Assembly: GCA_965261165.1 (NCBI GenBank)
Contig: OZ253445.1
Location: 248,001 to 312,000, forward strand
Direction of reading: 5' to 3'
Length of the DNA: 64,000 bases
From: SMWN01 sp965261165
GTDB taxonomy: Bacteria; Pseudomonadota; Gammaproteobacteria; Eutrophobiales; Eutrophobiaceae
In this document: positions 41,149 to 49,574 of the stretch, piece after piece
How the letters are laid out: every line of letters begins with the position of its first letter
Position numbering within the stretch: position 1 is the first letter of the stretch
Notes under the pieces: model-generated
Databases searched by the model: none
The model's input: the letters and a program-made list of their open reading frames with translations, nothing else
What the model was told of the DNA's origin: nothing
Made by a program: the position numbers and the translations under genes

Positions 41149-44100
41149 TTAACGGTGATGGCTACTGTAGCCGTACCACCGCGTATCCGTATCACTGGCA
41201 TTGGTTGCAGTGATGATGTAGGTGATTTCGTTTGCAGCCGCCGTTGGCGTACCTGAGATGGTGCCAGTGCTTGCGTCAAACGACAGTCCATTAGTGATAG
41301 CCGGCATGATGCTGTAGCTAGCCACTGCACCACCGGCTGAGGCATCAATGCTTATATCCGCAATAGCAGTGCCGGCTGTTGCCGTTACTGTAGCGGGGGT
41401 GATGCTGATACTCGGGGCGGCTACGGCTACGGGTGCCGCATTAACGGTGATGGCTACTGTCGCAGTGTCCGTATCACTGGCATTGGTTGCAGTGATGGTG
41501 TAGGTGATTTCGTTTGCAGCCGCCGTTGGCGTACCTGAGATGGTGCCAGTGCTTGCGTCAAACGACAGTCCATTAGTGATAGCCGGCATGATGCTGTAGC
41601 TAGCCACTGCACCACCGGCTGAGGCATCAATGCTTATATCCGCAATAGCAGTGCCGGCTGTTGCCGTTACTGTAGCGGGGGTGATGCTGATACTCGGGGC
41701 GGCTACGGCTACGGGTGCCGCATTAACGGTGATGGCTACTGTCGCAGTGTCCGTATCACTGGCATTGGTTGCAGTGATGGTGTAGGTGATTTCGTTTGCA
41801 GCCGCCGTTGGCGTACCTGAGATGGTGCCAGTGCTTGCGTCAAACGACAGTCCATTAGTGATAGCCGGCATGATGCTGTAGCTAGCCACTGCACCACCGG
41901 CTGAGGCATCAATGCTTATATCCGCAATAGCAGTGCCGGCTGTTGCCGTTACTGTAGCGGGGGTGATGCTGATACTCGGGGCGGCTACGGCTACGGGTGC
42001 CGCATTAACGGTGATGGCTACTGTCGCAGTGTCCGTATCACTGGCATTGGTTGCAGTGATGGTGTAGGTGATTTCGTTTGCAGCCGCCGTTGGCGTACCT
42101 GAGATGGTGCCAGTGCTTGCGTCAAACGACAGTCCATTAGTGATAGCCGGCATGATGCTGTAGCTAGCCACTGCACCACCGGCTGAGGCATCAATGGTTA
42201 TATCCGCAATAGCAGTGCCGGCTGTTGCCGTTACGGTAGTGGCGCTGATACTGATACTCGGGGCGGCTACGGCTACGGGTGCCGCATTAACGGTGATGGC
42301 TACTGTCGCAGTGTCCGTATCACTGGCATTGGTTGCAGTGATGGTGTAGGTGATTTCGTTTGCAGCCGCCGTTGGCGTACCTGAGATGGTGCCAGTGCTT
42401 GCGTCAAACGACAGTCCATTAGTGATAGCCGGCATGATGCTGTAGCTAGCCACTGCACCACCGGCTGAGGCATCAATGGTTATATCCGCAATAGCAGTGC
42501 CGGCTGTTGCCGTTACTGTAGCGGGGCTGATACTGATACTCGGGGCGGCTACGGCTACGGGTGCCGCATTAACGGTGATGGCTACTGTCGCAGTGTCCGT
42601 ATCACTGGCATTGGTTGCAGTGATGGTGTAGGTGATTTCGTTTGCAGCCGCCGTTGGCGTACCTGAGATGGTGCCAGTGCTTGCGTCAAACGACAGTCCA
42701 TTAGTGATAGCCGGCATGATGCTGTAGCTAGCCACTGCACCACCGGCTGAGGCATCAATGGTTATATCCGCAATAGCAGTGCCGGCTGTTGCCGTTACTG
42801 TAGCGGGGCTGATACTGATACTCGGGGCGGCTACGGGTGCCGCATTAACGGTGATGGCTACTGTCGCAGTGTCCGTATCACTGGCATTGGTTGCAGTGAT
42901 GGTGTAGGTGATTTCGTTTGCAGCCGCCGTTGGCGTACCTGAGATGGTGCCAGTGCTTGCGTCAAACGACAGTCCATTAGTGATAGCCGGCATGATGCTG
43001 TAGCTAGCCACTGCACCACCGGCTGAGGCATCAATGCTTATATCCGCAATAGCCGTGCCGGCTGTTGCCGTTACTGTAGCGGGGGTGATACTGATACTCG
43101 GGGCGGCAGTCAGTGCCGCAGTCGTCACAGTGGCAACATTGGAGACATCGCCAGAGCCGGAAGTATTGACAGCACTGACCCGATAACGATAAGTGGTCGC
43201 TGCCATCAAGCCGGTATCATTGTAGCTTGTGGCGGAGTCCATGGTATTAGCTGCGAGTTCCATGAAGTTGCCACTTGTGCCCGTGGCACGCTCAATGCGG
43301 TAGCCGGTGAAGCTGCTGCTACCCAAAACGCCGAAGTCCTCCGGCACGGTCCAAGTGAGATCAATCTGATCCTGCCCCTGCGCCACCGCCATCAGCCCAG
43401 TCGGGGCTGCGGAAAGGGTAATAAGTGATGTTCCGGCTCGATAAGAGCCTTGCCTTGCTTCCTCCAGCGTGGGAAGTTCGGGACCTTCTAAGCTGTTCTG
43501 GTTGACGGCCCTGATTCGATAAAAGTAAAGAACTGCAGCAAGCTGCATCGTGACGTCAGTGTAGCTTGTGGCAGTAGGATTGGGGGAATTCCTAGTATCA
43601 AACGTAGCATCAGAAGGATCTTTTATTACATCATCAACTGTAATACTGCCAACATAACGCTCAATGATGTAGCCGGTGATGGGCACACCGCCGTCATCCA
43701 GTGGAGGAAGCCAATTGAGGGTGAGATTGTTCCTATTTAATATGATATTTTCCGTGGACATCGAAGAGAATGCCCTCGGGACGCTGGGGGCGGTGACCGC
43801 AGTTGTCATCGCGGTGACAGTGTTGGAGGTAGCGCCAGTGCCGAGTGCATTGATGGTGCTGACTCGATAACGATAAGTGGTCGCTGCCATCAAGCCAGTA
43901 TCATTGTAGCTTGTTGTGGCGGGGTCCATGGTATCAGCTACGAGGTCCATGAAGTTGCCACCTGTGCCCGTGGCACGCTCAATGCGGTAGCCGGTGATAG
44001 GCGAGCCACCGTTGCTGAGTGGCGCAGTCCAGGTGAGATCAATCTGGTTCTGGTTCTGCACAACTTCCATCAGCCCGGTCGGGGCGTCGGGGACGGTATT

Positions 44101-45120
44101 AGAGGCCCTTGTCGTGCCACTGAACGTATTAGAGGGGGCACTGTTGCCAGCACTATTGACGGCCTTGATTCGATAGTGGTAAGTACTGCCCGGGTCGAGT
44201 CCGGTGTCCATAAATTCGGTGACACTAGGGGTGGTTGAACCGGCTACTACCAATGCTGCGAATGATGTTTGCGAGGAACGCTCGATGCGGTAGCCGGTGA
44301 TGGGTGCGCCACCGTTCCTGAGCGACGCAGTCCAGGTGAGATCAATCTGGCTCTGCCCTTGTACAGCCCCCATCAGCCCAGTCGGGGCGTCGGGGGCGAT
44401 AGCAGGAGAAGCACTCGTCGCATCAACTCTTCCGCTTGATAGACTCTGGCGTGGGGGAAAGGGGGGCATGGCAGATTTGAGGGTACTGATGGCAAATACC
44501 TCATAGCTGTAGCTTGTGCCAACGGGCACAGTATCAGTGTAGCTTGTAACGACGCCAGCATTAGCTACAAGTGTCGTGGCGGCTTGCCGGGACGGCAAGG
44601 CAACCCGCCTAATATGGTAGCCGATGATGGGCGTGCCACCGTCATCCGCCGGCGTCACCCAATTGAGGATGATCTCATCTGGTCTTGTCGAGGTCGCGGT
44701 CAGGTTTCTCGGCGGGTCTGGCACTCTTGTACCAGTCATTATGCTTGCTATATTAGAGGCTGGACCCACGCCGTCGTTATTGATGGCAAATACCCGGTAG
44801 CGGTAAGTGGTGACAGATCTGAGCCCAGGTTCGCCGAGGAATGTGGTGCCAATAATCCCAAATTGGGTAGGATCTGAGAATGTTAACTCCATGAAGTCGC
44901 CATCTGTGCCCGTGGCACGCTCGATGCGGTAGCCGGTGATGGACGAGCCACCGTCGTTGGACGGCGGAACGAGACTTCCTCTAGCTACACCGGGGGAGCC
45001 TTCAAACACTGTCAGCCCAGTCGGGGCACCAGGGGGGGCAGCATGGACGGCATTGACCAACGCCACAAATAACAGCAGACAACCAGCGATACAACGTGAC
45101 AGATAATGGAATGTTTGCAT
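41149..45120 (-). CDS. Giant adhesin copy 2, N-terminal part: signal peptide, six FN3 domains, seven Ig-like repeats
   Basis: From ATG 45120 the signal peptide is identical to copy 1. Six fibronectin type III domains follow (43.1-45.04 kb) with the same order and motifs as copy 1, then seven nearly identical 94-residue Ig-like units (GTAIADISIDASAGGAVASYS type). The frame ends at 41149 after a scramble near 41170-41185, where about ten extra bases (ccgtaccaccg) put the last unit out of frame. Without a barrel it could not be anchored. The domain plan otherwise matches a type V surface adhesin. ATG 45201 is an alternative, less likely start. Confidence 0.78.
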   Translation of the reverse strand: MQTFHYLSRCIAGCLLLFVALVNAVHAAPPGAPTGLTVFEGSPGVARGSLVPPSNDGGSSITGYRIERATGTDGDFMELTFSDPTQFGIIGTTFLGEPGLRSVTTYRYRVFAINNDGVGPASNIASIMTGTRVPDPPRNLTATSTRPDEIILNWVTPADDGGTPIIGYHIRRVALPSRQAATTLVANAGVVTSYTDTVPVGTSYSYEVFAISTLKSAMPPFPPRQSLSSGRVDATSASPAIAPDAPTGLMGAVQGQSQIDLTWTASLRNGGAPITGYRIERSSQTSFAALVVAGSTTPSVTEFMDTGLDPGSTYHYRIKAVNSAGNSAPSNTFSGTTRASNTVPDAPTGLMEVVQNQNQIDLTWTAPLSNGGSPITGYRIERATGTGGNFMDLVADTMDPATTSYNDTGLMAATTYRYRVSTINALGTGATSNTVTAMTTAVTAPSVPRAFSSMSTENIILNRNNLTLNWLPPLDDGGVPITGYIIERYVGSITVDDVIKDPSDATFDTRNSPNPTATSYTDVTMQLAAVLYFYRIRAVNQNSLEGPELPTLEEARQGSYRAGTSLITLSAAPTGLMAVAQGQDQIDLTWTVPEDFGVLGSSSFTGYRIERATGTSGNFMELAANTMDSATSYNDTGLMAATTYRYRVSAVNTSGSGDVSNVATVTTAALTAAPSISITPATVTATAGTAIADISIDASAGGAVASYSIMPAITNGLSFDASTGTISGTPTAAANEITYTITATNASDTDTATVAITVNAAPVAAPSISISPATVTATAGTAIADITIDASAGGAVASYSIMPAITNGLSFDASTGTISGTPTAAANEITYTITATNASDTDTATVAITVNAAPVAVAAPSISISPATVTATAGTAIADITIDASAGGAVASYSIMPAITNGLSFDASTGTISGTPTAAANEITYTITATNASDTDTATVAITVNAAPVAVAAPSISISATTVTATAGTAIADITIDASAGGAVASYSIMPAITNGLSFDASTGTISGTPTAAANEITYTITATNASDTDTATVAITVNAAPVAVAAPSISITPATVTATAGTAIADISIDASAGGAVASYSIMPAITNGLSFDASTGTISGTPTAAANEITYTITATNASDTDTATVAITVNAAPVAVAAPSISITPATVTATAGTAIADISIDASAGGAVASYSIMPAITNGLSFDASTGTISGTPTAAANEITYTITATNASDTDTATVAITVNAAPVAVAAPSISITPATVTATAGTAIADISIDASAGGAVASYSIMPAITNGLSFDASTGTISGTPTAAANEITYIITATNASDTDTRWYGYSSHHR
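41150..43107. repeat. Array of seven 282-bp repeats (one shortened to 276 bp)
   Basis: The landmark 'cgacagtccattag' recurs at 41281, 41563, 41845, 42127, 42409, 42691 and 42967. The last interval is 6 bp shorter because one Val-Ala pair is missing. Units are very similar to one another but clearly different from the 279-bp units of copy 1, so each array has been homogenised separately. Confidence 0.93.
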
Positions 45121-45765
45121 AGGTACGTAAAATCCCCTTGACCAGCAATCGCAGAAACCGAGAGAGATTATTTTAATTCCATTATAAAATTTTAATTTCA
45201 TTATAAATTTGATTCTATAAATCTAAAGTAATTAATCTAAAGTAATTACTTTAATAATCTAGTTTGCAATTATGTCATATATTACTGTTAATGCAAGTTA
45301 TTTATAATTAGCAATCAACAAACCTATCTGTCCTCTGGCTGAATTATAGGTGAAATTGGTGATATTCTGGGCAGAAAACATGCCTCCTGTGCAGGATCAG
45401 CGAGGGTTATCTGCGCTCATTTTCTGGTCTGTTTTATTTATGGGCACCTCTATTAATGATCTTTTTCCGCGATTACAGCGTCAGTCTCCCGCTTTTATAT
45501 TCATGGGCAAATCCTCATGTATGTCATATACACTACGGTTTTCCGTGCGCGACTTTTTAGTACTCATGAAAAATACCCACGAAAAAATCTTAATTATATA
45601 GAGATACCCCTATTAATAAGCAAGATAGATAGCGGATAAACGGTCAGAAAGTGTTTTAATTAGTTACTCAAGACAGTCGCAAAAAATAACTTTAAAGATG
45701 CTCAAAGATTGACTTGCTTTTCACATATCGCAAGCCAATCCGATTTGTCATACTATATATGTCCT
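45121..45765. other. Spacer between adhesin copy 2 and squalene synthase
   Basis: 45121-45424 repeats the AT-rich upstream region of copy 1. 45425-45765 is unique and has no convincing gene. It contains the similar direct sequences cctctattaatga (about 45446) and cccctattaataa (about 45608), and a weak 28-codon minus-strand frame (45481-45567). It must also contain the promoter of the hopanoid operon, which I could not place with confidence. Confidence 0.5.
45238..45253. promoter_or_regulatory. 16-bp perfect palindrome upstream of adhesin copy 2
   Basis: Same TAAAGTAATTACTTTA palindrome as at 37581-37596, at 118 bp from the corresponding ATG. Confidence 0.5.
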
Positions 45766-46848
45766 ATGGTTCAAGAAACTCAAACTCAGAAATCGGGCGC
45801 ATCGCCAAGTGAAACTGACGAGATATATCAGGAATACATCCTACAATATGTCTCGCGTACCTTTGCGCTGACTATCCCGCAATTACCAGAAGGTTTGAGA
45901 CGTGTCGTCAGTAATGCCTATTTGCTCTGCCGCATTGCCGATACCATCGAAGATGATAATGCGATCGATTCAGAGCAAACACGTTGTCTGGCTAATATGT
46001 TTGCACAGGTGGTCGCTGGGACAGTCTCAGCAAGCGAGTTTTCAAACCGGCTACACCCTTTGCTTTCCGACGATACGATCAAAGAAGAACATGATCTAAT
46101 CAAGAATACAGGATCAGTCATCCGCATCACACATAGTTTTAATGATAACCAACGTCAGGCATTAAAACGTTGCATTCGTATCATGGCTAAAGGCATGGCC
46201 GATTATCAGGATACAGAAACACTTGATGGCCTGGAGAATCTGGCAGCAATGGATGAATATTGCTATTACGTCGCTGGCGTTGTTGGTGAGATGTTGACGG
46301 AATTGTTCTGTGATTACTCAGACGAAATCAATGCCAACAAAGATGAATTTATGAAGCTGGCCATCTCTTTTGGTCAGGGATTACAGATGACTAATATCCT
46401 TAAGGATATCTGGGATGACAGGAAACGAGGCGCCTGTTGGCTGCCGAGAGATATCTTTGAGACAGAAGACTTTGATCTTAGCGATTTAAATGAGAATAAC
46501 AAGAATGAAAATTTCCAGCATGGACTAGAGCAACTGATTGCTATTGCCAGAGGCCACTTAAACGATGCCCTCACCTATACCCTGATGCTCCCCACGCACG
46601 AAAAAGGCATTCGGAAATTCTGCCTGTGGGCTCTGGGCATGGCGATCTTGTCACTGGACAAGCTGAACAAACATCGCGACTTTAGTAGCGGAACTGAAGT
46701 AAAGATTACCAGAAGAAGTGTTAAGGCCACGGCTGCCTCAACCAGCTTATTGGTTAGTCACGATTGGGCACTAAAAAGGCTGTTTAATTTCATCAGCCGA
46801 AATTTGCCGACAACAGATATTCGTGAGAAACTTGAGCCGCTTCAATAA
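45766..46848 (+). CDS. Squalene synthase (farnesyl-diphosphate farnesyltransferase)
   Basis: A 360-residue trans-isoprenyl head-to-head synthase. The first Asp-rich motif is RIADTIEDD; the second is NILKDIWDDRKRGACWLP. YVSRTFALTIPQLP near the N-terminus and YCYYVAGVVGEMLTELF fit the squalene/phytoene synthase family. Its place directly before squalene-hopene cyclase shows that it supplies squalene for hopanoids. It probably replaces the HpnC/HpnD/HpnE route, since none of those genes is in the window. The frame extends to a TTG at 45709, but ATG 45766 is preferred. The gene is followed 73 bp later by shc. Confidence 0.85.
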   Translation: MVQETQTQKSGASPSETDEIYQEYILQYVSRTFALTIPQLPEGLRRVVSNAYLLCRIADTIEDDNAIDSEQTRCLANMFAQVVAGTVSASEFSNRLHPLLSDDTIKEEHDLIKNTGSVIRITHSFNDNQRQALKRCIRIMAKGMADYQDTETLDGLENLAAMDEYCYYVAGVVGEMLTELFCDYSDEINANKDEFMKLAISFGQGLQMTNILKDIWDDRKRGACWLPRDIFETEDFDLSDLNENNKNENFQHGLEQLIAIARGHLNDALTYTLMLPTHEKGIRKFCLWALGMAILSLDKLNKHRDFSSGTEVKITRRSVKATAASTSLLVSHDWALKRLFNFISRNLPTTDIREKLEPLQ

Positions 46849-46921
46849 GCCCTGAGCAAATAATAATTGAATTTGAAACATATACTTATGCACTATTTAA
46901 TTAGCGGATACTCAATTCTCG

Positions 46922-48838
46922 ATGCTAGATAAAACCAGAGATAAAAAAGCGCATCGATCTTTGCAGAAAGCCATTATCGATGCCAGAAATGCATTGATCT
47001 CGGAACAACAGGAAGATGGGCATTGGGTCTATCCCCTAGAAGCAGATTGCACCATCCCCGCGGAATATATCCTCATGAATCATTTCGTCGATACAATCGA
47101 TGATGAACTTGAATCCAAAATTGCCGTATACCTTCGCGAACATCAGGCCGATCACGGTGGCTGGCCACTATTTTATGGTGGCGATTTTAATATAAGCTGT
47201 TCAGTTAAAAGTTATTATGCCCTGAAAATGGCAAACGACGACCCTGACGATGAACATATGGTAAAGGCGCGAGATGCCATACTTCGACATGGTGGTGCAG
47301 CACATGCCAATGTTTTTACTCGTATTCTCATGGCCATGTTTGAACAAGTACCCTGGCGTGCAACACCATTTATTCCCGCTGAAGCCATTCTGCTGCCCAA
47401 ATGGTTTCCTTTTCATATAGATAAGGTTTCCTACTGGTCCAGAACTGTCATGGTGCCTTTATTCGTGCTTTGCACCCTGAAAGCTAAAGCCGTCAATCCC
47501 CGTGCCGTTGATATTAGAGAATTGTTCGTCACCCCTCCGGAAAAAGAGCAACATTATTTTCAAATCACCACGCCACTCAGCCGCGCCTTCCTGCTCCTTG
47601 ATCGTGCGGGTAATCTCTTCGAAAAACTAGTGCCAAAATTTGTCAGAAATATTTCTGCACGTAAATGTGAAAAATGGTTCACCGACAGGATGAATGAAGA
47701 ACATGGCATCGGCGGTATTTTTCCAGCGATGGTTAATGTCTATGAATCTCTGATTGTTTTAGGTCATGATAAAAATAGCGCTGTGGTCAAGCAAGCCAGA
47801 AAAGCTATAGACAATCTTCTGATTCATGAGGGCGAAAAAAGCTACTGCCAGCCCTGTAACTCTCCGGTATGGGATACAACACTTGCTTGTCAGACCCTAA
47901 TTGAAGTACGGGGAAATGATGAACACGACGAAACAACTATAAAAATTAAGGATGGACTTGACTGGCTAAAAGAGAGACAACTGCGTAATGAGCCCGGTGA
48001 CTGGCGTATCCCCTGCCCTAAATTAGAAGGTGGCGGTTGGGCATTTCAATACAGCAATTATTATTACCCGGATCTGGATGATACTGCGATGGTTGCTTGG
48101 GCAATGTGTCGAGCCGAAGATAAGACCTATGCGGAGGCTATTCATCGTGCGGCCATCTGGCTCGAAGGAATGAAATCAAAAGGAGGGGGATACGGTTCTT
48201 TCGAGGTCAACAATACCCAGTATTATCTAAATTATATTCCATTCGCTGATCATGGTGCCTTACTCGACCCGCCGACTGTAGATGTTACTGGTCGTTGCGT
48301 TGCGTTGTTTTCGCTTGCAGATAAAACAAAGTATGAACGAACTATAAAAAATGCAATTCAATATATAAAAGATAACCAGGAAGAAGAAGGCTCATGGTTT
48401 GGTCGCTGGGGAACCAATTATATTTATGGTACCTGGTCTGTACTCACGGCACTGGAACTCGCTAAGGAAGATCCGCAGCAATCCTATATACGCCATGCGA
48501 TCTCATGGCTTGAAGAAATCCAGAATGAAGATGGTGGTTGGGGAGAAAGTAATGAAAGCTATTATCTGCCAAGGCATCGGCGTTCCTGTTCCAGTACATC
48601 ATTTCAAACCGCATGGTCACTGTTGGCATTACTTGCCGTTGATGAAGTCAACTCTGAAGCGGTAAAGCGTGGTATTAGCTACCTGCTCAAATGTCAGGAA
48701 ATAAATGGATTCTGGAGTGAACCTGATTATACAGCGCCGGGGTTTCCTCGTGTTTTTTATCTCAAATATCACGGCTACAGCAAATATTTCCCCCTTTGGG
48801 CACTTGCTAGATACAACAATCTAAACCGCCTGTCTTGA
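46922..48838 (+). CDS. shc: Squalene-hopene cyclase
   Basis: A 638-residue monotopic membrane cyclase that folds squalene into hopene/diplopterol. The catalytic acid motif DxDD appears as DLDDTAMV at about residue 385. QW repeats are visible at both ends (QEDGHWVYPLEAD, DHGGWPLFYGG, GGGWAFQYSN, NEDGGWGES, INGFWSEPD). Length matches bacterial Shc (HpnF). Its stop codon overlaps the TTG start of hpnG (TTGA), implying translational coupling. Confidence 0.96.
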   Translation: MLDKTRDKKAHRSLQKAIIDARNALISEQQEDGHWVYPLEADCTIPAEYILMNHFVDTIDDELESKIAVYLREHQADHGGWPLFYGGDFNISCSVKSYYALKMANDDPDDEHMVKARDAILRHGGAAHANVFTRILMAMFEQVPWRATPFIPAEAILLPKWFPFHIDKVSYWSRTVMVPLFVLCTLKAKAVNPRAVDIRELFVTPPEKEQHYFQITTPLSRAFLLLDRAGNLFEKLVPKFVRNISARKCEKWFTDRMNEEHGIGGIFPAMVNVYESLIVLGHDKNSAVVKQARKAIDNLLIHEGEKSYCQPCNSPVWDTTLACQTLIEVRGNDEHDETTIKIKDGLDWLKERQLRNEPGDWRIPCPKLEGGGWAFQYSNYYYPDLDDTAMVAWAMCRAEDKTYAEAIHRAAIWLEGMKSKGGGYGSFEVNNTQYYLNYIPFADHGALLDPPTVDVTGRCVALFSLADKTKYERTIKNAIQYIKDNQEEEGSWFGRWGTNYIYGTWSVLTALELAKEDPQQSYIRHAISWLEEIQNEDGGWGESNESYYLPRHRRSCSSTSFQTAWSLLALLAVDEVNSEAVKRGISYLLKCQEINGFWSEPDYTAPGFPRVFYLKYHGYSKYFPLWALARYNNLNRLS

Positions 48839-49539
48839 GCTATATCGGTATTGTCTGTGCGTTATCCGCAGAGGCAAACTGTCTCACAGGTAAAACTATC
48901 CCTACTAATATACCTGTACAAATTAATGAACATGCCATCGCAATAGTCTGCGGCATGGGTGAAGATAATGCCCGAGATGCGGCACAGAAATTAGTTGAGA
49001 AAAATGTGATGGCGTTAGTCAGTTGGGGAACAGCAGGGGCATTGACAGAAGAGCTGCATGCTGGAGATTTATTACTCGCAGATAATATTGTGTCTAATGA
49101 TAAAAATAATTACTTATTTGATGATGACTGGAACAAACGACTTGCCAACAAACTCTATAATACTTCATTAAAAATACACAATGGCACGATTGCTCATGCT
49201 CAGCAGGTACTGACAACAACTGAAGATAAAAAGACTCTGCATAGGACAACTAATGCTCTGGCCGTTGATATGGAATCCATTGCCATCGCACAGATTGCCA
49301 ATGAATCTACGCTTCCCTGTGTGTCAATTCGTGCCATTGTCGATGAGGTTTCACAATGCATTCCTGAAGCAGTGATTAAAAGCACGGATATTTTTGGACA
49401 CCCATCTCTGTTTCCCCTATTCTCCAGCCTGATTCGACAACCAAGTTTGATAGCTGAGTTGATCAAGCTAGGCGCAGGCATGAGAGCCGCTGCCAAGACA
49501 TTGAATACCGTTGCCAAAAATCAGGCTCTATTTAGATAA
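48835..49539 (+). CDS. hpnG: Hopanoid-associated phosphorylase HpnG
   Basis: A 234-residue nucleoside-phosphorylase-like protein. Features are GIVCALSAEANCL at the N-terminus, VSWGTAGAL near residue 63 and VDMESIAIAQIA near 143, the purine-nucleoside phosphorylase core. In hopanoid producers HpnG removes adenine from adenosylhopane to give ribosylhopane, a step towards bacteriohopanetetrol. The start is TTG overlapping the shc stop; no ATG is available nearby. hpnH, the enzyme that makes adenosylhopane, is not in this window. Confidence 0.9.
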   Translation: MSYIGIVCALSAEANCLTGKTIPTNIPVQINEHAIAIVCGMGEDNARDAAQKLVEKNVMALVSWGTAGALTEELHAGDLLLADNIVSNDKNNYLFDDDWNKRLANKLYNTSLKIHNGTIAHAQQVLTTTEDKKTLHRTTNALAVDMESIAIAQIANESTLPCVSIRAIVDEVSQCIPEAVIKSTDIFGHPSLFPLFSSLIRQPSLIAELIKLGAGMRAAAKTLNTVAKNQALFR

Positions 49540-49574
49540 ACAAGACCCAATTAAATAGTACAGATATATTCATC

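Larger units (their letters stand above)
37944..45424. repeat. Tandem duplication unit 2 (giant adhesin locus, copy 2)
   Basis: Same-orientation partner of 25578-37767. The autotransporter barrel and the promoter/signal-peptide segment are nearly identical to copy 1 at the nucleotide level. The internal repeat arrays differ in unit sequence and number. Confidence 0.9.

Noticed and set aside
45481..45567. Minus-strand 28-codon frame upstream of squalene synthase
   Set aside because: It has a weak ribosome-binding site, no family signature and no supporting context, so it is not listed as a gene.
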